17,363 bases of DNA from CAYSRC01 sp964446385 (GTDB taxonomy: Bacteria; Bacillota; Clostridia; Oscillospirales; Ruminococcaceae): assembly GCA_964446385.1 (NCBI GenBank), contig CAYUOH010000021.1:1-17363 (forward strand), in the 5' to 3' direction. Positions 1 to 6,622 of this stretch are shown piece after piece. Made by a program: the position numbers and the translations under genes. Position 1 is the stretch's first letter. Every line of letters starts with the position of its first letter. The notes below the pieces were generated by a model, which made no database searches, was not told where the DNA came from, and was given only the letters and a program-made list of their open reading frames with translations.

Positions 1-304
1 CAGCTTCTCTGCCCATGATTGTTCTTTTAAGATGAGCATCTGCATTATCTTCGTAACCATTATGCGCATATTGCGAATAAGGCTTTTCAGGAGCTAGTTT
101 CTCCAGCCATTTTTCCATATCCTCATGCAAACCCGACTCATCATCATTAACAAATACCGAAGTGGTTATATGCATTGCGTTACATAGAAGCATGCCTTCA
201 TTAATGCCGCTTTCTCTTAAACACTGTTCTATCTGAGGAGTAATGTTGACAAATCCTCTTCTTGCATTGATGTTAAAATATATTTCTTTTCTGTAACTTT
301 TCAT
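1..304 (-). CDS. YjbQ/UPF0047 family protein, partial (C-terminus cut by window edge)
   Basis: Reading the minus strand from ATG at 304 gives about 101 residues in one open frame that runs off the window. The run GFVNITPQIE, the motif MHITTSVFVND and the block YEDNADAHLKRTIMG match the UPF0047/YjbQ family, in which conserved His, Glu and Asn residues line a presumed metal site. Some members have been reported with weak thiamin-phosphate synthase activity, but the physiological role is unsettled. An in-frame ATG at 310 is an alternative start. Neither start has a Shine-Dalgarno sequence, and the likely promoter puts the RNA 5' end only a few bases upstream, so translation may be nearly leaderless. 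The gene is AT-rich like HU, with which it diverges. Family assignment is from motif recognition; the missing C-terminus cannot be judged. Confidence 0.8.
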   Translation of the reverse strand, partial: MKSYRKEIYFNINARRGFVNITPQIEQCLRESGINEGMLLCNAMHITTSVFVNDDESGLHEDMEKWLEKLAPEKPYSQYAHNGYEDNADAHLKRTIMGREA

Positions 305-316
305 AACCATTAATAT

Positions 317-345
317 ATTTTACTTAAATGCATATGAAAAAACAA
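317..345 (-). promoter_or_regulatory. Possible sigma-A promoter for the yjbQ-family gene
   Basis: On the minus strand TTGTTT (345-340) and TAAAAT (322-317) are separated by 17 bases. The -10 box is 5/6 consensus, the -35 box only 3/6. Transcription would start near 310, giving almost no leader. Confidence 0.4.
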
Positions 346-478
346 CTGTTTTGATTCACAGACTCATCATTTCCACATTAGCTGTATATTTATATCTTTT
401 ATTATTTGACTGAGTATTATAGCTTCAACAGAAATATCCCAATTTACATCATATATTTCATCATCTTTAAATTTATTA

Positions 479-507
479 TTTACTATAATTGGATGATATT
501 ATATAAT
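479..507 (+). promoter_or_regulatory. Probable sigma-A promoter of the HU gene
   Basis: TTTACT (479-484) and a perfect TATAAT (502-507) are 17 bases apart, and transcription would start about 514, leaving a leader of roughly 18 bases that holds the Shine-Dalgarno sequence. A second TATAAT at 484-489 has no good -35 partner. Confidence 0.5.
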
Positions 508-531
508 ACTCATATACTCAAGGAGGGAAAA

Positions 532-801
532 ATGAATAAGCGTGAATTTATTAAGGCTATGTCAGTCGGATCAGGCTTGACAGTGAAAGAAACCAATAAA
601 GCATATGATGCTTTCCTAGAAGTTGTGGCAAAGACACTGAAAAAAGGCGACAAGATACAACTTGCCAGTTTTGGAACTTTTGAGGTAAAGAAAAGAGCTG
701 CAAGAACAGGTGTGAATCCTAAGACTGGAGCAAAAATACAGATTAAATCAGGCAAAGCTCCTGCCTTCAGATTCGGAAAGACATTCAAAGAATTATTCTA
801 A
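532..801 (+). CDS. hup: HU family DNA-binding protein
   Basis: This 89-residue protein is a nucleoid-associated HU subunit, which dimerises and bends DNA non-specifically. The HU signature spans residues 46-65 (SFGTFEVKKRAARTGVNPKT), with the proline that intercalates DNA at residue 63, and the C-terminal APAFRFGKTFKELF is typical of the family. Length is normal (about 90). The start at 532 is chosen over upstream in-frame ATGs because AAGGAGGG lies at 520-527 and the family begins MNKxEFI. It is monocistronic, with a promoter directly upstream and a terminator directly downstream. Its third-codon positions are more AT-rich than those of genes beyond the tRNA cluster; that may reflect codon preference in a highly expressed gene or a different origin of this flank. 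Confidence 0.95.
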   Translation: MNKREFIKAMSVGSGLTVKETNKAYDAFLEVVAKTLKKGDKIQLASFGTFEVKKRAARTGVNPKTGAKIQIKSGKAPAFRFGKTFKELF

Positions 802-814
802 GAATGATATGATA

Positions 815-846
815 AAGGCCTGGATAAATAAACCAGGCTTTTGTTT
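815..846 (+). terminator. Intrinsic terminator of the HU gene
   Basis: AAGgCCTGG pairs with CCAGGCTT (one bulged G) around an AT-rich loop, followed by CTTTTGTTT. It starts 13 bases after the HU stop codon. Confidence 0.85.
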
Positions 847-851
847 AATAT

Positions 852-877
852 AAAAAACGGTTTAATATAAACCGTTT
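852..877 (-). terminator. Intrinsic terminator of the tRNA operon
   Basis: On the minus strand AAACGGTTTA and TAAACCGTTT pair perfectly around a 3-base loop (855-877) and are followed by TTTTTTAT. It begins 2 bases beyond the 3' CCA of tRNA-Thr. Confidence 0.85.
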
Positions 878-878
878 G

Positions 879-954
879 TGGAGCTGACAAGCAGAATCGA
901 ACTGCCGACCTCCTCATTACCAATGAGGTGCTCTACCGACTGAGCTACAACAGC
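879..954 (-). tRNA. tRNA-Thr (anticodon GGT)
   Basis: The minus strand gives a 76-base cloverleaf: D arm with GCTCAGTCGG, anticodon stem CCTCA/TGAGG around TTGGTAA (anticodon GGT), T loop TTCGATT, discriminator T and encoded CCA. It is the last tRNA of a four-gene operon and lies 2 bases after tRNA-Asp. Odd: the acceptor strands GCTGTTG and TGTCAGC pair at positions 1-4, but position 5 is T opposite T and positions 6 and 7 are G-T wobbles. The 3' strand would fit a 5' strand GCTGACA perfectly. The tRNA may still function. Confidence 0.93.
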
Positions 955-956
955 AA

Positions 957-1033
957 TGGCGACCCGGATGAGGCTCGAACTCACGACCTCCAGCGTGACA
1001 GGCTGGCGTACTAACCAACTGTACTACCGGGCC
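957..1033 (-). tRNA. tRNA-Asp (anticodon GTC)
   Basis: A 77-base cloverleaf on the minus strand: acceptor GGCCCGG with CCGGGTC, anticodon stem CCAGC/GCTGG around CTGTCAC (anticodon GTC), T loop TTCGAGC, discriminator G, encoded CCA. It sits 3 bases after tRNA-Trp. Confidence 0.96.
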
Positions 1034-1036
1034 AGA

Positions 1037-1112
1037 TGGCAGGGGCAGAAGGATTCGAACCCTCGGCACGCGGTTTTGGAGACCGCTGCTCTACCAGCTG
1101 AGCTATACCCCT
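1037..1112 (-). tRNA. tRNA-Trp (anticodon CCA)
   Basis: A 76-base cloverleaf on the minus strand: acceptor AGGGGTA with TGCCCCT, anticodon stem GCGGT/ACCGC around CTCCAAA (anticodon CCA), T loop TTCGAAT, discriminator G, encoded CCA. Confidence 0.96.
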
Positions 1113-1118
1113 TTATTA

Positions 1119-1195
1119 TGGTGGGCCTTCAGGGACTCGAACCCCGGACCGACCGGTTATGAGCCGGTTGCTCTAACCAACTGAGCTAAAGGCCC
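1119..1195 (-). tRNA. tRNA-Met (anticodon CAT), probably the elongator form
   Basis: A 77-base cloverleaf on the minus strand with a perfect acceptor stem GGGCCTT/AAGGCCC, anticodon stem ACCGG/CCGGT around CTCATAA (anticodon CAT), T loop TTCGAGT, discriminator A and encoded CCA. The paired first acceptor position and absence of a run of three G-C pairs at the anticodon loop argue against initiator tRNA. The CAT anticodon could alternatively be the lysidine-modified tRNA-Ile2; overall resemblance favours elongator Met. Confidence 0.9.
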
Positions 1196-1223
1196 TTACC
1201 TACTGTTTCCAGCAAGCTTTAGA

Positions 1224-1252
1224 ATAATAGCAAATTATTATTGATATGTCAA
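1224..1252 (-). promoter_or_regulatory. Sigma-A promoter of the Met-Trp-Asp-Thr tRNA operon
   Basis: Perfect TTGACA (1252-1247), 17-base spacer, TATTAT (1229-1224). Transcription would start near 1217, about 20 bases before tRNA-Met. It lies just past the rmuC stop codon, and no terminator separates the two. Confidence 0.9.
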
Positions 1253-1269
1253 TACGGAGATGCGTATTA

Positions 1270-2541
1270 CTAAAGCTCTTCGCCATCCCCAGGAAGGGTA
1301 GTGACGTCCTTCAGTTTGCGCTGTATTTGACGGGTTCTGATGCCAATAAGTTTGTCCAGATCGTCGTTGGCTTGATTGATTCTCTGTTGCGCCGAGGCCA
1401 GTATCTTTTCGAATGAGTCGAACTCGGTGCGCACCTCGCCCAGTACGCGCCAGACTTCGCTGCTGCGTTTCTGTATGGCAAGGGTTCTGAAGCCCATTTG
1501 AAGGCTTGAAAGGAAGGCTGCCGTAGTTGTTGGACCGGAGATGCTTACCTTGTAATCGCGCTGAAGCATTTCCACGAGGCCCATATTAACCGCCTCTGCG
1601 TAAAGCCCCTCCACCGGTAAGAACATGAGCGCGAAATCGGTGGTCGCCGGCGGGTCGATGTACTTGGCCTTTATATCTTGCGCGAAAGACCTAATTCGCT
1701 GAACCAGAAGCATTCGTGCCTTTTTAAGCTCGTTGGGGTCGCCAGCATTATAAGCATCGTTCACCGCACTGTACGCGTCGAGTGGAAATTTGGAGTCTAT
1801 GGGAAGATATACCGTGCCGCCGTCGTCGCCCGGAAGCTTTACCGCAAACTCGACGCGCTCGCTGCTCCCCTTTTTGGTGGCGATATTTGTATCGTACTGC
1901 TCGGGTGACATCATCTGTTCAAGTATCGCGCCAAGCTGCATCTCTCCCAAAATACCGCGGGTTTTAACGTTGCTGAGCGTCTTCTTAAGGTCTCCCACGC
2001 CCGCTGCGAGGTTCTGCATCTCGCCGAGACCCTTGTAGACCTGCTCAAGTCTGTCGCTTACAAGCTTGAAGGACTGGCTTATACGTTCATTAAGTGTCTT
2101 CTGAAGTTTTTCGTCAACTGTTTCCTTTATTTCGTTAAGACGGGCGATATTGTCGTCACGGATGGCTCCCAGACCGCTGGAGATCGCGCCGCGCATGCTG
2201 TCAAGGCTCTGAAGGCTCTGTTGCGAAAAAGCTTTGAACCGTTCGTCAAGCACTCCGGTATTGCGGCCAATCTCGGTGCTTAAAGCCTCAAGTCGCGCGT
2301 CCTGACGGTCGAAACTTCCTCCCAGCGATGACATAAGCATTCGGCTCATGGAATCGAATCTGCCGTACATCTCCTCGCGCGACTGCTTTTCAAGTGCCTC
2401 GACCGTTTTTGATATCTCGGTGATTTTTCTTTCGGTCTCTTTTCGGTTTTTCACCACAAGATACACCGTCAGAACTAGAAGGAAAAGTATTAGTATAAGG
2501 ATTCCGGAAGCAAATACAATAAGTATCGAATAGAAACCCAT
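1270..2541 (-). CDS. rmuC: RmuC-family DNA recombination protein
   Basis: RmuC proteins are nuclease-fold proteins genetically linked to limiting inversions at short inverted repeats; the biochemical activity is poorly defined. The 423-residue product has an N-terminal hydrophobic segment (about residues 5-30) that should anchor it in the membrane, then a long helical coiled-coil stretch (about 35-190). The RmuC domain follows (about 190-385) with GILGEMQLGAILEQM, VYLPIDSKFPLDAY and the FMFLPVE-like segment FALMFLPVEGLYAEAV, all typical. It is the last gene of the DUF512-der-plsY-rmuC operon: its ATG directly abuts the plsY stop codon, implying coupled translation. Length and order of parts are normal for the family. 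Confidence 0.93.
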   Translation of the reverse strand: MGFYSILIVFASGILILILFLLVLTVYLVVKNRKETERKITEISKTVEALEKQSREEMYGRFDSMSRMLMSSLGGSFDRQDARLEALSTEIGRNTGVLDERFKAFSQQSLQSLDSMRGAISSGLGAIRDDNIARLNEIKETVDEKLQKTLNERISQSFKLVSDRLEQVYKGLGEMQNLAAGVGDLKKTLSNVKTRGILGEMQLGAILEQMMSPEQYDTNIATKKGSSERVEFAVKLPGDDGGTVYLPIDSKFPLDAYSAVNDAYNAGDPNELKKARMLLVQRIRSFAQDIKAKYIDPPATTDFALMFLPVEGLYAEAVNMGLVEMLQRDYKVSISGPTTTAAFLSSLQMGFRTLAIQKRSSEVWRVLGEVRTEFDSFEKILASAQQRINQANDDLDKLIGIRTRQIQRKLKDVTTLPGDGEEL

Positions 2542-3174
2542 CTACTTTTTAATCTCCAGTCGTTTCTCGGTTCCATTTTTAAGGCGGGCTATGTTTGTCC
2601 TGTGAGTCCAAATGATTACGAGCATCGTAAACATCGAATAGCTAAGCGGCATCCAGGGCGATTCACCTCGTATAAGGGTCACGGCGAGGGCAGCCACAGG
2701 CATTGAGCATGCGGAGATAACCGACGCAAAGGACACTATTCTTGTTTTAAACATTACGGCGAAAAACACGATAAACTGTGCGGCAAACAGAAGAGGATTG
2801 ATCTGGAGAGCTATTCCCGCTGTGGTCATAACACCCTTTCCTCCGCGGAAACCAAAATACAGGGGGAAAATGTGGCCAAGAAGAGCCGCCACGGCGGCCA
2901 CATAAACACAGACCTCGATGTTAGTGCCGGATAGACCCGCAAGCATGCGTCCGAAATGAATCCCGAGGAATCCCTTTAGGAAATCGAACACGCCGGTAAG
3001 TATTCCGGGCCAGATTCCGGCACAGCGCAAAACGTTGGTCATACCAGTGTTCCCGCTGCCTATGCTGCGTATGTCAACTTTTTTGAATAGTTTTGAGAAT
3101 ATAAGACCGAAGCTCAGTGAACCCAGAAGGTAGGATTCGACGGCCGTTATTACTATTGCTGGGAAGGGGTTCAT
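2542..3174 (-). CDS. plsY: Acyl-phosphate:glycerol-3-phosphate acyltransferase PlsY
   Basis: PlsY transfers the acyl group from acyl-phosphate to glycerol-3-phosphate at the membrane, the first committed step of phospholipid synthesis in most Bacillota. The 210-residue protein is very hydrophobic, with about five membrane segments, and carries the three conserved loop motifs: GSGNTGMTN (39-47), HIFPLYFGFRGGKG (101-114) and THRTNIARLKNGTEKR near the C-terminus. Its ATG overlaps the der stop codon in an ATGA arrangement, and its stop codon abuts rmuC, so it lies in the middle of a tightly coupled operon. Pairing of der with plsY is common in Bacillota. Length fits the family (about 200). Confidence 0.96.
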   Translation of the reverse strand: MNPFPAIVITAVESYLLGSLSFGLIFSKLFKKVDIRSIGSGNTGMTNVLRCAGIWPGILTGVFDFLKGFLGIHFGRMLAGLSGTNIEVCVYVAAVAALLGHIFPLYFGFRGGKGVMTTAGIALQINPLLFAAQFIVFFAVMFKTRIVSFASVISACSMPVAALAVTLIRGESPWMPLSYSMFTMLVIIWTHRTNIARLKNGTEKRLEIKK

Positions 3175-4493
3175 TTTTCTCCCCTTTCTCTTATGACAAT
3201 TCTGACAGGGGTTCCCTCAAGGCCGAAAGTTTCGCGTATCTGGTTCTCTATGTATCTTTGGTAGCTGAAATGGAAAAGCTCCGCGTCGTTTACAAACGTA
3301 ACGAATGTGGGAGGGCGCGTGCTTGCCTGAGTAATGTAGAAAATACGGAGGCGCCTGCCCTTGTCCGTCGGAGGTTGCACGCGTGACGTGGCGCGGGCGA
3401 GCACGTCGTTAAGCATACCTGTGGTGATGCGCATGGAGTTCTGCTCGTCGACGAATTTTATTAGCTCGAAAAGGCGGTCGATTCTCTGACCGGTCTTGGC
3501 GGATATAAAAATTATCGGCGCATAAGCCATGAAACTAAAATCGTTCTCGTACTCCTTGCGTTGGGCGTCCATGGTCCTTCCGTCCTTTTCCACAAGGTCC
3601 CATTTGTTGATGGCGATAATACATCCCTTGCCCTGTTCATGAGCGTAACCCGCAATCTTAGAATCTTGCTCGGTAAAGCCCTCGACGGCGTCCAACATTA
3701 TTACGCAGACGTCGGCTCGCTCCACCGCGGCAAGCGAACGCATGACGCTGTACTTTTCGACCGAGTCGTTGATATTACCCTTTTTGCGCATGCCGGCTGT
3801 ATCGATAAAGACGAATTTGCCGTGATCGTTTTCTACTGCTGAATCTATGGCGTCTCGTGTGGTTCCCGCTACATCGGACACAATAAGGCGCTCCTCGCCC
3901 AGAATGCGGTTGATAAGCATGGATTTTCCGGCGTTGGGGCGACCGATAACAGCGACTTTTATGGCATCCTCCTCTTCCTCATCGTCGTCCGATTCCACAA
4001 GATATTCGCATACGGCGTCGAGAAGGTCCCCGGTGCCGTGGCCGTGAACGGAGGATACCGCCACGGGCTCGCCCAGAGCCAGGGAGTAAAAATCATAGAA
4101 ATCTAAGGGCATTTCGCCTATGGAGTCACATTTGTTCACGCAGAGCACCACGGGCTTGCCGCAACGCTGGAGAAGGTCGGCTATCTCGGAATCCGCCGCG
4201 GTTACGCCGGCCTGAAGGTCGGTAACCATTATTATAACGTCAGCCGTATCAATAGCGATTTCGGCTTGTTTTACGATATGTGAAAGAATAACGTCGTTGG
4301 AATCGGTCTCGATTCCACCGGTGTCGATAAGCGTAAAATTGTAGTGCCGCCACTCGCACTCACCGAAAACCCTGTCTCGCGTAACGCCTGGGTTTCCGTC
4401 GACAATTGAGCGGCGCTCACCTATCAGCTTGTTGAAAAGGGTGGATTTCCCCACGTTGGGGCGTCCCACAATCGCAACTGTCTGCCTGTTCAT
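3171..4493 (-). CDS. der: Ribosome-associated GTPase Der (EngA)
   Basis: Der is a tandem GTPase needed for maturation of the 50S subunit. The 440-residue protein has a first G domain with GRPNVGKS (10-17), DTGG (57-60) and NKCD (120-123). An acidic linker follows (DDDEEEED, 169-176). The second G domain has GRPNAGKS (184-191), DTAG and NKWD, and the C-terminal KH-like domain follows. Length is normal. The start is supported by AAAGGA ahead of ATG at 4493. It lies 22 bases downstream of the DUF512 gene and overlaps plsY by 4 bases. The second P-loop has Ala rather than Val in the fifth position, a normal variation. Confidence 0.98.
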   Translation of the reverse strand: MNRQTVAIVGRPNVGKSTLFNKLIGERRSIVDGNPGVTRDRVFGECEWRHYNFTLIDTGGIETDSNDVILSHIVKQAEIAIDTADVIIMVTDLQAGVTAADSEIADLLQRCGKPVVLCVNKCDSIGEMPLDFYDFYSLALGEPVAVSSVHGHGTGDLLDAVCEYLVESDDDEEEEDAIKVAVIGRPNAGKSMLINRILGEERLIVSDVAGTTRDAIDSAVENDHGKFVFIDTAGMRKKGNINDSVEKYSVMRSLAAVERADVCVIMLDAVEGFTEQDSKIAGYAHEQGKGCIIAINKWDLVEKDGRTMDAQRKEYENDFSFMAYAPIIFISAKTGQRIDRLFELIKFVDEQNSMRITTGMLNDVLARATSRVQPPTDKGRRLRIFYITQASTRPPTFVTFVNDAELFHFSYQRYIENQIRETFGLEGTPVRIVIRERGEK

Positions 4494-4515
4494 TGTAATC
4501 CTTTCGAATGTATAA

Positions 4516-5814
4516 TCAGAAGCCCAGAAGGGCGTTTAAAAAGTCGTTCCCGTCGGTGTCGAACCGGAGCGCGCAGCCAAGCTTATTGGCTAGTTCATCC
4601 GTCGTGACGCTGTCGAGGAACATGTCTCCATCACTGCGCAGTGTGTTGGCGGGCAGTATCGCGGTACAGAAGATTCTGCCCGTGGCCTGTTCAATAATGT
4701 CATGCGCGGTCAGAAGACCGGATACCGAGACATTCCCGCCGAAATAATTGTTCTTAATACAGATCGTGTTTATCTCAAGGTCAGGGAAACGCGCCTTTGC
4801 GGCATCTACAAGCGTGTTTATAAAGGCGAATGAAGCCTCGCCCGTGATAACCGTGGAAGCGTTGTGCGAATCGCCAATATCCGTATCATCAAGGGCATTA
4901 TAAAACTCTTCGCGGAACTGTGCAATCATTCCCACGCCGTTCTCAAGCTGGAGCATATCTCCGTAGTATCCGCTCTCGGGAATTTCACGGCCGGTCATAA
5001 GGAAAAATTCGTCCGCTGGATACACTATTTGCGGAAAGCCCTTTTTCACCGCCTCCGTGCGATAATCTTCGATTATTTCCAACACTTCAGCCGACGACTC
5101 AGCATCGTAAGGCGTTATATCCGGCAGCTTTTCACGGAAGGCCGTAAGACCCGCCGGAACACAGGCAATGCTCCTGACCGCGGGGTAAAGCTCCCCTAGA
5201 TCTCTGAGGGATTTTAAAAGATGCTCCCCGTCGTTAATGCCCCTGCAGAGTACAAGCTGCAGATTCATTTCTATACCGGCGTCCGCAAGCCAACGCAGAT
5301 ATTTAAGCTTTTCGCCCGCGAAACGGTTGCTCATCATTTCGCAACGGAGCAGAGGGTCGGTGGTGTGTACCGAAATATTTATCGGTGTGATATGCATGTC
5401 AATAATGCGGCGGACCACGTCGTCGGACATGTTAGTCATGGTGACGTAGTTTCCGAACAGAAAGGACAGACGCTCGTCGTCGTCTTTGAAATAAAGTGAT
5501 TTCCTCATTCCCGGAGGAAGCTGGTCAATAAAGCAGAAGATGCATTTGTTGGTGCAGCTGTGCTGCTCGTCCATAAGAAAGGTTTCGGACTCTATCCCGA
5601 GCTCGTCGTATTCGCTTTTATTCACACGAACGGCACGCGTCTTGCCGGAGGGCGTACGGATTTCAAGTGAAAGCTTTTGGTCCGCACTGTAAAAACCGTA
5701 ATCAAGCACATCATTGATTACGTGCCCATTTATGGACAGCAGAACATCACCGGGGCTTATTCTCACCCCGGCGGCCGGTGAACCTTTTTTAACGGATATT
5801 ACGGGTACAGCCAT
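4516..5814 (-). CDS. PDZ/radical-SAM DUF512 protein
   Basis: The 432-residue protein combines an N-terminal PDZ-like segment (about 1-65, VKKGSPAAGVRISPGDVLLSING), a cysteine motif C87-x3-C91-x2-C94 and a C-terminal DUF512 region ending in a DMFLDSVTTDEL stretch. The C-x3-C-x2-C motif is that of radical SAM enzymes, which bind a 4Fe-4S cluster and cleave S-adenosylmethionine. The substrate of this family is unknown to me. Members commonly sit next to der in Clostridia, and here it heads the der-plsY-rmuC operon, which suggests a link with ribosome assembly or envelope growth, but that is inference from context. The start has AGAGG about 8 bases upstream. No promoter is visible between it and the rpmF terminator 27 bases upstream. 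Confidence 0.9.
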   Translation of the reverse strand: MAVPVISVKKGSPAAGVRISPGDVLLSINGHVINDVLDYGFYSADQKLSLEIRTPSGKTRAVRVNKSEYDELGIESETFLMDEQHSCTNKCIFCFIDQLPPGMRKSLYFKDDDERLSFLFGNYVTMTNMSDDVVRRIIDMHITPINISVHTTDPLLRCEMMSNRFAGEKLKYLRWLADAGIEMNLQLVLCRGINDGEHLLKSLRDLGELYPAVRSIACVPAGLTAFREKLPDITPYDAESSAEVLEIIEDYRTEAVKKGFPQIVYPADEFFLMTGREIPESGYYGDMLQLENGVGMIAQFREEFYNALDDTDIGDSHNASTVITGEASFAFINTLVDAAKARFPDLEINTICIKNNYFGGNVSVSGLLTAHDIIEQATGRIFCTAILPANTLRSDGDMFLDSVTTDELANKLGCALRFDTDGNDFLNALLGF

Positions 5815-5840
5815 CAGATGCCTCTTTTACGTAATTGCAA

Positions 5841-5868
5841 AAAAGACGAGGCGTTAACCTCGTCTTTT
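5841..5868 (-). terminator. Terminator of rpmF (bidirectional hairpin)
   Basis: An 11-base perfect inverted repeat (AAAAGACGAGG/CCTCGTCTTTT) around a 6-base loop; on the minus strand it is followed by more T residues (CTTTTTTG). It begins 14 bases after the rpmF stop codon and 27 bases before the DUF512 gene, which it may partly shield or attenuate. Confidence 0.88.
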
Positions 5869-5881
5869 CGTGTTGAGTTAA

Positions 5882-6064
5882 TTACGCTTCTTTGTCGATA
5901 ACTTCTTTACCCTTGTAGTAGCCGCAATTGCCGCATACACGATGCGGAAGCATCAGCTGGCTGCAATGTGGGCAACGAGCAAAGGAAGGAATAGGTAACT
6001 TCCACACAGAGGAGCGTCTTTTGTCACGACGAGCCTTGGAAGTCCTTCTCTTAGGTACTGCCAT
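5882..6064 (-). CDS. rpmF: 50S ribosomal protein bL32
   Basis: The 60-residue product begins MAVPKRRTSKARRDKRR, the standard bL32 N-terminus, and carries a zinc ribbon with CPHC and CGNC pairs, i.e. the zinc-binding (C+) paralogue type. The start at ATG 6064 is fixed by AGGAGGT seven bases upstream; an in-frame GTG at 6073 lies inside that Shine-Dalgarno sequence and is not credible. It has its own promoter and terminator. In many Clostridia a DUF177/YceD gene precedes rpmF in the same operon; none is present here, and the neighbour upstream is a P-loop protein. Confidence 0.97.
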   Translation of the reverse strand: MAVPKRRTSKARRDKRRSSVWKLPIPSFARCPHCSQLMLPHRVCGNCGYYKGKEVIDKEA

Positions 6065-6140
6065 ATTTAGCACCTCCTATGCGTGAAATGAGTAACATGC
6101 AGTAACAATCAAATTTGTGCCCTTTTCAGAGCGCTTGAAC

Positions 6141-6169
6141 ATTATAACGTTTGGCTTTCTAAAAGTCAA
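6141..6169 (-). promoter_or_regulatory. Sigma-A promoter of rpmF
   Basis: TTGACT (6169-6164), 17-base spacer, perfect TATAAT (6146-6141). It lies immediately after the stop codon of the upstream P-loop gene; transcription would start near 6134, giving a leader of about 70 bases. Confidence 0.9.
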
Positions 6170-6176
6170 TAATATA

Positions 6177-6581
6177 TTACAGATATTTTCTTACGCCTTC
6201 GGACAGCTCAGATTCGTCAGTGGAGACGGTTACTACGACCTTGAGATCGTCCTTTGCGACATCCTCAATCTTGTCAAGAAGGGTGCCGAGGCCCTCCATA
6301 TCACCGTTGCCTATTTTCAGAATACCGTCGATATATACCTCGTTGATATCATAATTGCTGGCAAGGACGCCCATCATATAACCGAAAAACATTTCGTAGC
6401 CGCGTATTGCGTAGTCATCTACGTCGATGAGGCGTACGCTGGACTTGATATTGTAAGTGGATTTCATACCCTTTTCGATACATACAAGACTGCCCTGGTT
6501 GGTCTGGGCGGAGGCGTTGATCATTTCAATCATGGTTTTGGTTTTGCCTGAGCCTTTTTTGCCTACAATTAAATTAATCAT
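6177..6581 (-). CDS. Small P-loop NTPase of unknown role
   Basis: This 134-residue protein starts with a Walker A motif GKKGSGKT (7-14) and has a Walker B-like strand EVYIDG with Asp85, followed by a strand VVVTVST near the C-terminus, so it is a compact P-loop NTPase domain with nothing attached. No signal peptide or membrane segment is evident. Similar small proteins in Clostridia are often labelled ATP-binding or PilT-like, which is not a functional assignment. GGAG lies about 8 bases ahead of the start. It follows pgi by 41 bases on the same strand with no terminator between, so the two are probably co-transcribed, and reading may continue into rpmF. Function is not recognised. Confidence 0.8.
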   Translation of the reverse strand: MINLIVGKKGSGKTKTMIEMINASAQTNQGSLVCIEKGMKSTYNIKSSVRLIDVDDYAIRGYEMFFGYMMGVLASNYDINEVYIDGILKIGNGDMEGLGTLLDKIEDVAKDDLKVVVTVSTDESELSEGVRKYL

Positions 6582-6622
6582 AATTTAACTCCGTTTCTTT
6601 ATATTATGCCCGGCTCCGGATA

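Noticed and set aside
956..1162. 68-codon plus-strand frame through the tRNA cluster
   Set aside because: It is antisense to three well-formed tRNAs; such frames are a known artefact of reading tRNA genes backwards.
6117..6551. 144-codon plus-strand frame opposite the P-loop gene
   Set aside because: The minus-strand frame has a Walker A motif, a Shine-Dalgarno sequence and an operon context, and the plus frame runs through the rpmF promoter.
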